Positions 55,453 to 64,000 are shown, counted from the stretch's first letter. The stretch is DNA of 64,000 nucleotides from Azospirillum lipoferum (GCF_024170005.1 NZ_JALJXJ010000007.1:186001-250000); one strand, 5' to 3'. The notes: generated by a model not told the origin, from the letters alone. Numbers and translations are program-made.

Positions 55453-56928
55453 ATGACCATCGCCCTTTCCGCCGCCACCCTCCCGGACATCGCCGCGCGG
55501 GCATCGGTGCCGGCTTATGACCGTTCCGCGCTGACCGCCGGGATCCTGCATTTCGGCATCGGCAACTTCCACCGCGCCCATCAGGCGGTCTATCTCGACA
55601 GCCTGTTCGCCCAGGGCCGCGACAATGACTGGGCCATCCTCGGCGCCGGCGTGATGCCGTCGGACCAGCGCATGCGCGACGCGCTGGAGGGCCAGGACTG
55701 GCTGACCACCGTGGTCGAGCAATCCGGCGCGCAGAGCCTCGCCCGCGTCACCGGCGCCATGGTCGGCATGCTGCCGGTCGGCGACAGCGAGGCCATCATC
55801 GCCAAGCTGGCTGACCCCGCCATCCGCATCGTCTCGCTGACGGTGACGGAGGGCGGCTATTACATCGACGCCGCCGGCAAGTTCGATGCCAGCCATCCGG
55901 CGATCCGCGCCGACATCGCCGTGCCCTCCCGCCCGACCACAATCTTCGGCCTGATCGTCGCCGGTCTGGCCCGCCGCCGCGCCGCCGGCACGGTGCCCTT
56001 CACCGTCATGTCCTGCGACAACATCCCCCACAACGGCGTCGTCACCCGCAACGCCGTGCTCGGCATCGCCAAGGAGATCGACACCGACCTCGCCGCCTGG
56101 ATCGACTCCGCCGTCGCCTTCCCCAACGGCATGGTCGACCGCATCACCCCGGCCACCGGCGTGCAGGAGCGCGAAACCCTCGACCGCGATTTCGGCATCG
56201 CCGACAACTGGCCGGTCTTCTGCGAGGACTTCACGCAGTGGGTGCTGGAGGACCGCTTCTCCGCCGGCCGCCCGGCGCTGGAGGCGGTGGGGGTGCAGTT
56301 CGTCCCCGACGTGACACCCTTCGAGACCATGAAGATCCGCATCCTCAATGGCGGCCATGCGGTGATCGCCTATCCGGCCGGGCTGCTCGGCATCACCTAC
56401 GCGCACGAGGCGATGGAAACCCCGCTGATCCGCGCCTTCCTGCAAAGGGTGGAGCGGGAGGAGATCATCCCCACCGTCCCGCCGGTGCCGGGCACCGACC
56501 TCGCCGCCTATTTCGCCATCATCGAGCGCCGCTTCGGCAATCCCAAGATCAAGGACACCATCCGCCGCCTCTGCCTGGACGGCTCCAACCGCCAGCCGAA
56601 ATTCATCGTCCCATCCATCGCCGACCGCCTGAAGGCCGGTGCCGGCATCGAGGGGCTGGCGCTGGAATCGGCGCTGTGGTGCCGCTACTGCTTCGGGACG
56701 GACGAAGGCGGCCAGCCGATCGAGCCGAACGATCCCAACTGGGACCGGCTGACCCAGGTTGCCAAGGCCGCCCGCAACGAGCCGACCGCATGGCTCGACA
56801 TGGAGGACGTCTATGGCGAAGTCGGCCGGGCCCAGCCCTTCCGCGACGCCTTCTCCACTGCCCTGCGCGCCCTGTGGGCGGACGGTACCCGCGCCGTGCT
56901 GGAACGCTATACCGGCAGAGCCAGCTGA
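55453..56928 (+). CDS. mtlK: Mannitol 2-dehydrogenase
   Basis: Long-chain polyol dehydrogenase of 491 residues converting D-mannitol to fructose with NAD. FGIGNFHRAHQAVYLDSL at the N-terminus, TVTEGGYYID, MSCDNIPHNG, NGMVDRITP, WVLEDRF and the catalytic Lys in MKIRILNGGHAVIAY are all present. The ATG was placed after the repeat pair; codons upstream fall inside the palindromes. It closes the polyol operon. Confidence 0.94.
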   Translation: MTIALSAATLPDIAARASVPAYDRSALTAGILHFGIGNFHRAHQAVYLDSLFAQGRDNDWAILGAGVMPSDQRMRDALEGQDWLTTVVEQSGAQSLARVTGAMVGMLPVGDSEAIIAKLADPAIRIVSLTVTEGGYYIDAAGKFDASHPAIRADIAVPSRPTTIFGLIVAGLARRRAAGTVPFTVMSCDNIPHNGVVTRNAVLGIAKEIDTDLAAWIDSAVAFPNGMVDRITPATGVQERETLDRDFGIADNWPVFCEDFTQWVLEDRFSAGRPALEAVGVQFVPDVTPFETMKIRILNGGHAVIAYPAGLLGITYAHEAMETPLIRAFLQRVEREEIIPTVPPVPGTDLAAYFAIIERRFGNPKIKDTIRRLCLDGSNRQPKFIVPSIADRLKAGAGIEGLALESALWCRYCFGTDEGGQPIEPNDPNWDRLTQVAKAARNEPTAWLDMEDVYGEVGRAQPFRDAFSTALRALWADGTRAVLERYTGRAS

Positions 56929-57389
56929 AGGACTTGCCCGCCATAACCCGACCGCTCATATGCTGAGGCAAGGCGTATTTTGAAGCTTTCGGTGGTCCGA
57001 GGCTCGACCTGGGGTTAGAGTTTCCGGGTCAAGTTTTCCTCATTCATGCCACGACAAAACGCCCCCTCCCGCACCGGGAGAGGGCGTTTTTGTCTCTGCA
57101 TGAAACACTGATCACACCGCCGGAAACTGTTCCATAGCGTTCCAAATGTCTCATTCAGGGGGGCATTCAGCCCCCGGTAACGACCCCGGCCGTCATCCCT
57201 AGAAACAAACTCAATCTTTAACAAAACAAACCGGTCACTCCAAAATAATGATGGCATCGCCTCGGGTGCGTAGCTATCGTAACGTCTGAAATTGCGAATC
57301 CTGGCATTCCAATACGGCTTTCTATACCCAATGGTTATATCCAAAGGGGTAGAATATCCCAGGAGTGACAGGCGTTGCTTTAGTGAGGC
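56929..57389. promoter_or_regulatory. Gap between the polyol operon and the pigment-type cluster
   Basis: 461 bp with no credible gene. It holds a terminator at 57056 (separate entry), then ~220 bp of lower GC (57171-57389) that should contain the promoter of the ACP-first operon. An open frame on the minus strand across 57015-57848 overlaps the ACP gene antisense and has no coding features. Confidence 0.55.
57056..57091. terminator. Bidirectional intrinsic terminator
   Basis: AAAACGCCCCCTCCCG and CGGGAGAGGGCGTTTT pair over 16 bp with one mismatch around CAC, with a T-run after on the plus strand (TTTTTGT) and TTTTGTCG on the minus. It ends the polyol operon about 130 bases downstream of mtlK. 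Confidence 0.9.
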
Positions 57390-57392
57390 ATG

Positions 57393-57668
57393 ATGAGTGA
57401 CTTGAAGGCCCTGTCGCCGACCGAACTTGATCTGGCGACGCTGATCGTGAACACCCTCACCCTGGAAGCCGACCCGGAGGACATCGACCCGGACGCCCCC
57501 CTCTATGGCGAAGGGCTGGGCCTCGATTCCATCGACATCCTGGAGGTGGCGCTCGCCGTCTCCAAGACCCACGGGGTGAAGCTGCGGGCGGATGACGAGA
57601 ACAACACCAAGATTTTCGCCTCGCTTCGCACCCTGAACAGCCACATCCAACAGCTCAAAGCCGCCTGA
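57393..57668 (+). CDS. Acyl carrier protein
   Basis: 91 residues. The 4'-phosphopantetheine Ser lies in GLGLDSIDILEVALAV; DPEDIDPDAPLYGEG precedes it as in the ACPs of aryl-polyene clusters. ATG 57393 was preferred to ATG 57390 because GAGG is then 4 bases away. It overlaps the membrane protein gene by one base and starts an operon of seven or more coupled genes. Confidence 0.9.
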   Translation: MSDLKALSPTELDLATLIVNTLTLEADPEDIDPDAPLYGEGLGLDSIDILEVALAVSKTHGVKLRADDENNTKIFASLRTLNSHIQQLKAA

Positions 57669-58312
57669 TGCCGTCCGCCGCCGCCTGGACCAGGGGTGGG
57701 GCCGCGGTGGGCGCCGGCCTGTCGCTCTTCGCGCTCTATCCCCTGCTGGTCCATGGCGCCATCGTCGCCGACCTCGACGCCGACACCGCCCTCGCCCTGG
57801 CGCTGGTGCAGGCGGGCGTGACCGGGCTGGTGGTCGGCCGCGCCGCACCCCGCTTCCGCTGGATCGCGCTGGCCGGCGCCATCGCCCTGTTCGGCCTGTC
57901 CTGGCGCTCCGCCCGCGACGGGCTGCTGGCCGCCTCGGCGATCAGCCATGCCGCTATCTATGTCGGGCTGCTCGCCCTGTTCGGCCGCACCCTGCTGGCC
58001 GGGCGCGAGCCGCTGATCACCTGGATCGCCCGGCGCATCCGCGGCAGCCTGACCGACGAGATGCTGGTCTACACCCGCCGCGTCACCATCGCCTGGTGCC
58101 TGTTCTTCGCCGGCCAGCTGGCGATGTCGGCCCTGCTGTTCTGCGTTGCCCCGCCGGCGGTCTGGTCCTTCTTCATCAACGTCCTCGACCTGCCGCTGGT
58201 GGCGGCGATGTTCCTGACGGAATACGCCTACCGCCTGCGCAAGTTCTGGAACTATTCCCACGGCTCCATCGCCGACGTCGTCCGCGTCTTTTCGGAGCGG
58301 CCCAATTCATGA
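57668..58312 (+). CDS. COG4648-type integral membrane protein of aryl-polyene-like cluster
   Basis: 214 residues with about five hydrophobic segments in ~10-200. The C-terminal FLTEYAYRLRKFWNYSHGSIADVVRVF is characteristic of the small membrane protein found between ACP and AMP-ligase genes in aryl-polyene clusters. Function not established. Starts on TGATG overlap with the ACP and ends on ATGA overlap with the ligase. Confidence 0.8.
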   Translation: MPSAAAWTRGGAAVGAGLSLFALYPLLVHGAIVADLDADTALALALVQAGVTGLVVGRAAPRFRWIALAGAIALFGLSWRSARDGLLAASAISHAAIYVGLLALFGRTLLAGREPLITWIARRIRGSLTDEMLVYTRRVTIAWCLFFAGQLAMSALLFCVAPPAVWSFFINVLDLPLVAAMFLTEYAYRLRKFWNYSHGSIADVVRVFSERPNS

Positions 58313-59667
58313 CGATGCTGTCCACCACCCGCCTGCCACTGCTGCGCCACGGCGGCGCCGACGATCTGTTCGCCCTGCATGACGGCCGTCCGGTGACGGT
58401 GCGGACCTACCTCGCCGCCGTGCGCGATCTGGCCCGCCGCCTGCCCGACGGCGCCTATCTGCTGAATCTGTGCGGCGACCGGCTGGGCTTCGCCATCGCA
58501 CTCGGTGCGGCCCTGCTGCGCCGGCAGATCAGCCTGCATCCCCCCAACGACACGCCGGAAACGCTGCGCCAGCTCGAAGAGAGCTATCCCGGCGTGATCT
58601 GCCTGACCGACGCCGGCGCCACCTATCCCGGCATGACCTGCGTCGAGGCGCTTCCCCCCGGCGGCCTCGACAGGCTGGCCGGCTCGCCCTTCGACGGCGA
58701 CCTTGCCTTCCCGGCCGATCAGGTGGCGACCATCGCCTTCACCTCCGGTTCCACCGGCCGGCCGATGCCGCAGGTGAAAAGCTGGGGCACGCTGGTCCGC
58801 AGCGTCCACGGCGCCGGCACCGCCCTTGAAATCGCCAAGCTCGGCGCCGCCGGTCTGGTCGGCACGGTGCCGCACCAGCACATGTACGGGCTGGAATCGG
58901 TCATCCTGCTGGCGCTCCAGCACGGTCTGGTCCTGCACGGCAGCCGCCCGCTCTTCCCCGCCGACATCGCCGCCTGCCTCGCCGACCTGCCCGGCCGCCG
59001 CATCCTGGTCACCACGCCGGTCCATCTTCAGGCCCTGCTGGCCGACGGCACCGATCTGCCGCCGCTCGACTTCATCCTCTGCGCCACCGCCCCCCTGGCG
59101 CCGCAGCTCGCCATCGACGCGGAGGCGAAGCTCGGCGCGCCGCTGCACGAGATCTACGGCTGTTCGGAGACCGGCCAGCTCGCCGTCCGCCGCACCAGCG
59201 CCACGGCGGAGTGGCTGTGCATCGACGGCATCCGCCTGCGCCAGGACGAGCAGGGCACCTGGGCGTCCGGCGACTTCCTCGACGGCGAGACGCTACTGGC
59301 CGACGTGATCGAGTTGAAGAGCGATACCCGCTTCATCCTGCACGGCCGCTCCGCCGATCAGGTCAACATCGCCGGCAAGCGCAGCTCGCTCGCCTTCCTC
59401 AACCACCATCTGAACTCGGTCGACGGGGTGACGGACGGCGTCTTCTTCATGCCGCGGGAAGGGGACAGCGGGACCACCCGCCTCGCCGCCCTGGTGGTGG
59501 CCCCCGGCCTGACCGCCGAGACCCTGCTGGCCCGCCTGCGCGAGCGGATCGACCCGATCTTCCTGCCGCGCCCCCTGCGCTTCGTCGATGCCCTGCCGCG
59601 CAACCCGACCGGCAAGCTGCCGCGCGAGGCGCTGCTGCGGATGCTCGACGACAGCCGGCCCGACTAG
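58309..59667 (+). CDS. Acyl/aryl AMP-forming ligase of aryl-polyene-like cluster
   Basis: 452 residues, ANL superfamily. P-loop TIAFTSGSTGRPMPQVKSW, EIYGCSETGQLA, ASGDFLDG and the C-terminal NPTGKLPREALLR with the catalytic Lys. The chain is shorter than common acyl-CoA synthetases, as in the ApeH group, which loads the aryl starter acid on ACP. ATGA overlap with the preceding gene. Confidence 0.87.
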   Translation: MTMLSTTRLPLLRHGGADDLFALHDGRPVTVRTYLAAVRDLARRLPDGAYLLNLCGDRLGFAIALGAALLRRQISLHPPNDTPETLRQLEESYPGVICLTDAGATYPGMTCVEALPPGGLDRLAGSPFDGDLAFPADQVATIAFTSGSTGRPMPQVKSWGTLVRSVHGAGTALEIAKLGAAGLVGTVPHQHMYGLESVILLALQHGLVLHGSRPLFPADIAACLADLPGRRILVTTPVHLQALLADGTDLPPLDFILCATAPLAPQLAIDAEAKLGAPLHEIYGCSETGQLAVRRTSATAEWLCIDGIRLRQDEQGTWASGDFLDGETLLADVIELKSDTRFILHGRSADQVNIAGKRSSLAFLNHHLNSVDGVTDGVFFMPREGDSGTTRLAALVVAPGLTAETLLARLRERIDPIFLPRPLRFVDALPRNPTGKLPREALLRMLDDSRPD

Positions 59668-59678
59668 GTGCCGCCGCC

Positions 59679-59987
59679 GTGCCCAGCCAGACCGACATCC
59701 TGTTCCCCGCCGACCATCCCACCGCCGCCGGCCATTTTCCCGGCAACCCGGTCATTCCCGGCGCGGTGCTGCTCGACACCGTACTGACCGCCATCGCGGC
59801 GGCGGAGGGCTTCGCCCCCGGACCCTGCCGCCTGCGCGCCGCCAAGTTCCTGTCCCCCGTCCGCCCCGGCGAGCGCATGCGGGTCGAATGGCAAACCACC
59901 ACGACCGGCGGCATCGCCTTCACCGGCAGCGTGGAAGGCCGTCCCGTGATGAACTGCACCCTCATGGTTGGCAGCATCGCATCATGA
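59679..59987 (+). CDS. Hotdog-fold hydroxyacyl-ACP dehydratase-like protein
   Basis: 102 residues starting at GTG, 11 bases after the ligase stop. AGHFPGNPVIPGAVLLD is the FabZ/FabA-type hotdog signature with the active-site His; RLRAAKFLSPVRPGE continues the family fold. The short length and position match the ApeI-like dehydratase of aryl-polyene clusters, which would form the polyene double bonds. Its last four bases overlap the acyltransferase start. Confidence 0.82.
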   Translation: MPSQTDILFPADHPTAAGHFPGNPVIPGAVLLDTVLTAIAAAEGFAPGPCRLRAAKFLSPVRPGERMRVEWQTTTTGGIAFTGSVEGRPVMNCTLMVGSIAS

Positions 59988-60946
59988 AGCTCCCCCTGCG
60001 CGCCAAGCCGGCGGCCGACACCGCGGCCTCCCCCATCGCGCCGCCGCCGCGCCGGCGCCGCCGCAAGGAGTGGATGAACCGGCCGGAGCGCAGCACCACC
60101 ACCGCCATCAAGTTCATCGTCTGGGTCGCCCTGCGGCTCGGCCGGAGGGCGGCGCGGCTTCTGCTCTATCCGATCTGCCTCTATTTCGTCCTGTTCTCGC
60201 GCAAGCCGCGCCGGGCGTCGGCACTGTTCCTGTCCAAGGCGCTGGGCCGCGCGCCCGGCTTCGGCGACCTGTTCCGCCATTATCACGTCTTCGCCGCCTG
60301 CCTGCTCGACCGCGTCTTCTTCCTGAACGACCAGTCCGACGATTTCGACATCCGCGTCCATGGCGAGGACATCGTGATCGACCTTATGGAGCGGGGGGAG
60401 GGCTGCCTGCTGCTCGGCGCCCATATGGGCAGCTTCGAGGCGATCCGCATGCTGGGCCACCGCCAGCGTGATCTGCGCGTCAGTCTGGTGATGTACGAGG
60501 AGAATGCCCGCAAGATCAATTCGGTCCTCAATGCCATCAACCCGCTGCTGTCGATGGAGGTGATCGGGCTGGGCCGGCCGGATTCGATGCTGCGCGTGCG
60601 TGAGAGGCTGGACCAGGGCCACTTCGTCGGCATGCTGGCCGACCGCACCCTGGACGGCGAGGAGGAGGTGCGCCTGCCCTTCCTCGGCCAGCCCGCCGGC
60701 TTCGCTCTCGGCCCCTTCCAGCTTGCGGCGATGCTGAAGCGGCCAGTGGTGCTGATGGTCGGTCTGTACCAGGGCGGCCGGTGCTACGACGTCCATTTCG
60801 AACGCATCGCCGACTTCTCGGACGTGCCGGTGCAGGAGCGGCCGGGCCTCGTGCGCTGGGCGGCCGGGCGCTTCGCCGACCGGCTGGAGCATTACGCTCA
60901 GTCCTCCCCCTACAACTGGTTCAATTTCTATGATTTCTGGAAATAG
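59984..60946 (+). CDS. LpxL/HtrB-type lysophospholipid acyltransferase
   Basis: 320 residues. A basic, Pro-rich N-terminus (~15-40) is followed by a hydrophobic segment (~45-70). The lauroyl-acyltransferase motif has modified residues: GAHMGSFEA (usual HxxxxD/E His-Glu region), LADRTLDGEEEVRLPFLG and PYNWFNFYDFW at the end. In aryl-polyene clusters this enzyme attaches the polyene to a lipid anchor. Overlaps the preceding gene by ATGA and the following by 17 bases. Confidence 0.87.
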   Translation: MKLPLRAKPAADTAASPIAPPPRRRRRKEWMNRPERSTTTAIKFIVWVALRLGRRAARLLLYPICLYFVLFSRKPRRASALFLSKALGRAPGFGDLFRHYHVFAACLLDRVFFLNDQSDDFDIRVHGEDIVIDLMERGEGCLLLGAHMGSFEAIRMLGHRQRDLRVSLVMYEENARKINSVLNAINPLLSMEVIGLGRPDSMLRVRERLDQGHFVGMLADRTLDGEEEVRLPFLGQPAGFALGPFQLAAMLKRPVVLMVGLYQGGRCYDVHFERIADFSDVPVQERPGLVRWAAGRFADRLEHYAQSSPYNWFNFYDFWK

Positions 60947-61544
60947 ACCGGCCCGCCGCCCGATCCTCACAGGCTTGGGGGCCGGTTTCGCCGCCTTCCT
61001 TCTGGCAGGTGCCGTTCCGACGCAGGCGGCCGAACCCTGGGGCCTGGCGGATCTGTTCGCCCGCTTCGCCCAGGTCGGCAGTTCCAGCGCGCGCTTCACC
61101 GAGACGCGCGAGGTCGGCCTGCTGACCACCCCGCTGGAAAGCAGCGGCACCCTGACCTACCGCCGGCCGGATGTGCTGGAAAAGCGCACGCTGCTGCCCG
61201 AGCCGGAGAGCCTGCGGCTGGACGGCGACCGTCTGACGCTGACCCGGGCGGACGGCGCGTCCCGAACGCTGTCGGTCTCCGCAATGCCGGAAATCCAGAC
61301 CTATGTGGAAAGCATCCGCTCCACCCTGCGCGGCGACGTTCCCACCATCATGCGCTTCTACGAGGTGGCGCTGGAGGGAACGCCGCAGGACTGGCGCATG
61401 CAGCTGATCCCGCGGGCGGAGGAGGCGCGCAAGACCGTCCAGCGCATCCTCATCGCCGGCCGCGACGCCGCCATCCGCCGGATCGAGGTCCTTCAGGCCG
61501 ACGGCGACCGCTCCATCATGACCATCCAGCCGGACCCGGCATGA
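60930..61544 (+). CDS. LolA-like outer-membrane lipoprotein carrier
   Basis: 204 residues. Signal peptide ~15-34 (GLGAGFAAFLLAGAVPTQA), then WGLADLFARFAQVGSSSARFTETREVGLL, GTLTYRRPDVLEKRTL and RRIEVLQADGDRSIMTI, typical of LolA relatives. In pigment clusters this protein probably carries the lipid product across the periplasm. Start lies inside the acyltransferase end; its stop overlaps the exporter start by ATGA. Confidence 0.85.
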   Translation: MISGNRPARRPILTGLGAGFAAFLLAGAVPTQAAEPWGLADLFARFAQVGSSSARFTETREVGLLTTPLESSGTLTYRRPDVLEKRTLLPEPESLRLDGDRLTLTRADGASRTLSVSAMPEIQTYVESIRSTLRGDVPTIMRFYEVALEGTPQDWRMQLIPRAEEARKTVQRILIAGRDAAIRRIEVLQADGDRSIMTIQPDPA

Positions 61545-63883
61545 CCGCTTCGGCGAGACGGGGCAGATGGAACATCGCAGTGTGGCTGGCCGGGCTGATT
61601 GCCTGTGGCCTGCTGGTGGCGCGCACGCCGGTCACCGCCGACCTGTCCGCCTTCCTGCCCCGCTCCCCTTCCGCCACCCAGCAATTGCTTGTCGACCAGC
61701 TGCGCGACGGTGTCGTCTCCCGCCTGATCCTGATCGCCATCGAGGGCGACACGCCGGATCGCCTGACAGGATTCAGCCGCGCGCTTGCCGAACGGCTGCG
61801 CGGCAACCCGCTGGTCGCCGCCGTGGAAAATGGCGAGCGGACCGGGCGCAGCGCCGACGGCACCTATCTTTGGACCAACCGCTATCTGCTCAGCCCCGGC
61901 GTCACCCCCGACCGCTTCACGGCGGACGGGCTGCGCGAGGCCCTTCAGAACGATCTGCGCCTCCTGCAATCGCCGGCAGGCATGGCGCTGAAGCAGGCGC
62001 TTCCCGCCGATCCGACCGCCGAGATCCTGCGCCTGACCGACCGTATGCTGGGCGACGCCTCCGGCCCGGCCAGCCGCGACGGCGTCTGGGTCTCGGCCGA
62101 CGGGGCGCGGGCGCTGCTGCTGGTGCAGACGGCTGCGCCCGGCTTCGACATGGATGCCCAGCAGAAGACGCTCGACCTGATCCGCAGCGCCTTCACCGAA
62201 ACGAAGGGGACGGTCGGGTCCGCCCAACTGGTGATGACCGGGCCGGCGGTCTTCTCCGTCCAGACGCGCGACCGGATCGAGGCGGATGCCACCCGCTCCT
62301 CCATCATCGCCACGGTTCTGGTGGCCGGCGTCCTGCTGCTGGTCTATCGGTCCTTGCGCGTGCTGGTGCTGTCGCTGCTGCCGGCGGCGACCGGCACGCT
62401 GGCCGGCATCGCGGCGGTGGGCCTGGGCTTCGGCACCGTGCACGGCATCACGCTGGGCTTCGGCGTCACCCTGCTGGGCGAGAGCGTCGATTACGCCATC
62501 TACCTGTTCACCCAGACCCAGCCCGGCAGCCCGGCGCGCCGCACCCTTCTGCGCATCTGGCCGACGCTGCTGCTGGGGGTGGCGACCTCCGTCGTCGGCT
62601 TCGTCACGATGCTGTTCTCCAGTTTCAGCGGACTGGCGCAGCTGGGCCTCTTCTCCATCACCGGGCTGCTGGTGGCGCTGGCCGTCACCCGCTGGGTGCT
62701 GCCAACCCTGCTGCCGGAGGGCTATGCGACCGAACGGCCGGCCCGGATGGCCCCGGTGCTGAACGCCCTGACCAGTGCGGCACCGGCCCTGCGGCTGCCG
62801 CTGGTGGCCGCGACCCTGCTGTCGCTGGCTTGGCTGGCCTACCAGGGCTCCACCATCTGGTCGGCCGAGCTGTCCAGCCTCAGCCCGGTTGCCGAAGCAG
62901 ACCAGCGGTTGGACGAGGCGCTGCGCCGCGATCTCGGTGCCCCCGACGCCGGCCATCTGCTGGTCACCAGTGCCGCGACGGTGGAGGAGGCGCTGACCGC
63001 CGCCGAACGTCTGGCCGCGCCGCTGGAGGCACTGACCCGTGACCACCTGATTGCCGGCTACGACTCCCCCGCCCACACCCTGCCGAGCCAAGCCACCCAA
63101 CGCGCCCGCCAAGCCGCCCTGCCGCCGCCCGACCAGCTGCGCGCCGCCCTGACCCAGGCCCTGCAAGGCCTGCCCTTCCGCCCCGATGCCTTCGCCCCCT
63201 TCCTGACTGAGGCCGAGAAGGCCCGGACCCAGCCGCTGCTGACCCCGGCCAGCCTGGATGGCACCAGCCTGAAGCTGAAGTTCGACTCCCTGCTGGTCCG
63301 CACCGGTGCCGGCTGGACCGCCATGCTGCCCTTGCGCGGCGTCAAAGATCCGCAGGGACTTGCCGTCCGGCTGGTCGATGCCCCTATGGCACAGGGCGCC
63401 ATCCTGCTGAACCTGAAGGAAGAGTCCGACAGCCTTTATCGCACCTACCGGCAGGAGGCGCTGACGCTGGCCGTCCTCGGGGCAATTGCGATCACGGCTC
63501 TGCTGGCCGCCGCCCTGCGGTCGGTCCGTTCGCTGGTCGCGGCGGTGATGCCTCTGGCCGCGGCGGTGGTCATCACCATGGCGCTGGTGACTGCATTGGG
63601 TCAGACGCTGACGATCTTCCATCTGGTGGGCCTGCTGCTGGTGGTCGGCGTCGGTTCCAACTATTCCCTGCTGTTCGAACGGCCGGAGCCCTCCCCGGCC
63701 TTGCGGGAACGCACCGTCGCCTCGGTCGCCATCGCCAATCTCTGCACCGTCATCGGCTTCGGCACGCTGGCCTTTTCCGGCATTCCCGTGCTGCACGGCA
63801 TCGGCATGACGGTTGCCATCGGCGCCTTCCTCTGCCTCGCCTTCGCCGCGGTGCTCGGACCGAAGAGTGCGAGCCATGGCTGA
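61541..63883 (+). CDS. MMPL/RND-type exporter of aryl-polyene-like cluster
   Basis: 780 residues with two blocks of about five to six membrane segments (~270-400 and ~635-775) and a periplasmic domain between TM1 and the first block (~35-265). Landmarks are LGFGTVHGITLGFGVTLLGE and VGLLLVVGVGSNYSLLFERP, where RND/MMPL proton-relay Asp/Asn would lie. It is likely to move the lipid-linked product toward the outer membrane together with the LolA-like protein. Overlaps the next gene by 8 bases. Confidence 0.88.
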   Translation: MTASARRGRWNIAVWLAGLIACGLLVARTPVTADLSAFLPRSPSATQQLLVDQLRDGVVSRLILIAIEGDTPDRLTGFSRALAERLRGNPLVAAVENGERTGRSADGTYLWTNRYLLSPGVTPDRFTADGLREALQNDLRLLQSPAGMALKQALPADPTAEILRLTDRMLGDASGPASRDGVWVSADGARALLLVQTAAPGFDMDAQQKTLDLIRSAFTETKGTVGSAQLVMTGPAVFSVQTRDRIEADATRSSIIATVLVAGVLLLVYRSLRVLVLSLLPAATGTLAGIAAVGLGFGTVHGITLGFGVTLLGESVDYAIYLFTQTQPGSPARRTLLRIWPTLLLGVATSVVGFVTMLFSSFSGLAQLGLFSITGLLVALAVTRWVLPTLLPEGYATERPARMAPVLNALTSAAPALRLPLVAATLLSLAWLAYQGSTIWSAELSSLSPVAEADQRLDEALRRDLGAPDAGHLLVTSAATVEEALTAAERLAAPLEALTRDHLIAGYDSPAHTLPSQATQRARQAALPPPDQLRAALTQALQGLPFRPDAFAPFLTEAEKARTQPLLTPASLDGTSLKLKFDSLLVRTGAGWTAMLPLRGVKDPQGLAVRLVDAPMAQGAILLNLKEESDSLYRTYRQEALTLAVLGAIAITALLAAALRSVRSLVAAVMPLAAAVVITMALVTALGQTLTIFHLVGLLLVVGVGSNYSLLFERPEPSPALRERTVASVAIANLCTVIGFGTLAFSGIPVLHGIGMTVAIGAFLCLAFAAVLGPKSASHG

Positions 63884-64000
63884 GTGCCGCTGGTCGCCAT
63901 CGCCCCTGCTCCGCGCGTCGGCCGCCCTGCATGTCGCAGCATTGGCCGGTGCGGCGGCCTTGCCCACGGCGTGGCCCTGGGCGCTTGGTGCGGTGGCCGG
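63876..64000 (+). CDS. Start of next cluster gene, possibly polysaccharide-deacetylase-like (partial)
   Basis: First 41 codons only (MAECRWSPSPLLRASAALHV...), coupled to the exporter gene by an 8-base overlap. The visible part is a hydrophobic N-terminus with PTAWPWALGAVAG. I recall a similar start in deacetylase-type proteins that follow MMPL genes in these clusters; the catalytic part is outside the window, so the assignment is tentative. Confidence 0.5.
   Translation, partial: MAECRWSPSPLLRASAALHVAALAGAAALPTAWPWALGAVA

Noticed and set aside
57015..57848. 277-codon open frame on the minus strand across the gap and ACP gene
   Set aside because: It runs through a terminator hairpin and is antisense to the ACP; no domain seen.
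61493..63967. 824-codon open frame on the minus strand
   Set aside because: Antisense to the MMPL exporter; composition (Gln/Gly/Arg-rich) is an artefact of high GC, and the plus-strand frame has membrane segments and coupled starts.

Overview
The window is high-GC DNA (codon third positions are almost all G/C) packed with short-spaced operons on both strands. The gene set (Lrp/arginase/ornithine cyclodeaminase, SmoEFGK-type polyol uptake, CcoG, an alphaproteobacterial DUF1289 protein, many ABC importers, a 700-residue chemoreceptor) suggests a soil- or plant-associated alphaproteobacterium, most likely Azospirillum or a close relative in the Rhodospirillales. That placement is inference from gene content and style; no rRNA or tRNA gene is present to confirm it.

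Layout. 1-2.2 kb: end of a spermidine/putrescine-type ABC import operon, divergent from a GntR/FCD regulator, with two palindromic operator candidates between them. 2.2-13.7 kb: an amino-sugar and cell-wall-sugar island with a GlcNAc-type PTS permease, MurNAc-6-P etherase (murQ), a GntR/UTRA regulator, a HAD sugar phosphatase, nagA, a SIS-type GlcN-6-P deaminase, a second EIIBC with an extra degenerate EIIB domain, and a fused EIIA-HPr-EI phosphotransferase that can supply the EIIA both permeases lack. 13.7-17.1 kb: an orphan type I secretion ABC membrane domain without ATPase, and a translationally coupled DUF6502-DUF5666 gene pair. 17.5-19.6 kb: a methyl-accepting chemotaxis protein. 19.6-27.0 kb: a ROK regulator divergent from a ribose-type sugar ABC importer plus a TIM-barrel isomerase and a Gfo/Idh/MocA dehydrogenase. 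27.1-33.6 kb: exported alpha/beta hydrolase, YcaC-like hydrolase, XapX protein, exported amidohydrolase with a Cys/His-rich tail, DoxX protein and a CPA1 Na+/H+ antiporter. 33.7-39.7 kb: arginine/ornithine catabolism (arginase, ornithine cyclodeaminase), a divergent Lrp regulator and a polar amino-acid ABC importer. 39.7-44.8 kb: an alpha/beta hydrolase convergent with a TonB receptor-YfiR-hybrid kinase operon. 44.9-48.6 kb: DUF1289 protein, CcoG and a MocR-type regulator. 48.7-56.9 kb: a ROK repressor divergent from a complete polyol operon (SBP, two permeases, ATPase, sorbitol dehydrogenase, mannitol dehydrogenase). 57.4-64.0 kb: first part of an aryl-polyene/xanthomonadin-type lipid pigment cluster (ACP, membrane protein, AMP-ligase, hotdog dehydratase, acyltransferase, LolA-like protein, MMPL exporter), cut by the window end.

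The island at 2.2-13.7 kb reads as one pathway: PTS uptake and phosphorylation of GlcNAc/MurNAc-type sugars, etherase cleavage of MurNAc-6-P, NagA deacetylation and SIS-deaminase conversion to fructose-6-P, probably under the UTRA regulator, for which a perfect 14-bp palindrome lies just upstream of the deaminase gene. The polyol operon is likewise self-contained, with two matching 15-bp inverted repeats in its divergent control region. Many intergenic gaps carry the same C-run/G-run palindrome (core CCCTCTCC...GGAGAGGG); at one place it has become the coding end of two convergent genes.

No CRISPR array, insertion sequence, integrase, prophage, tRNA or rRNA was seen. Nothing in the window clearly qualifies as an undescribed defence or mobile system. 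The most interesting leads are the degenerate second EIIB domain, the DUF6502/DUF5666 pair, the orphan secretion-transporter membrane domain, the amidohydrolase locus and the palindromic element that encodes overlapping protein C-termini.
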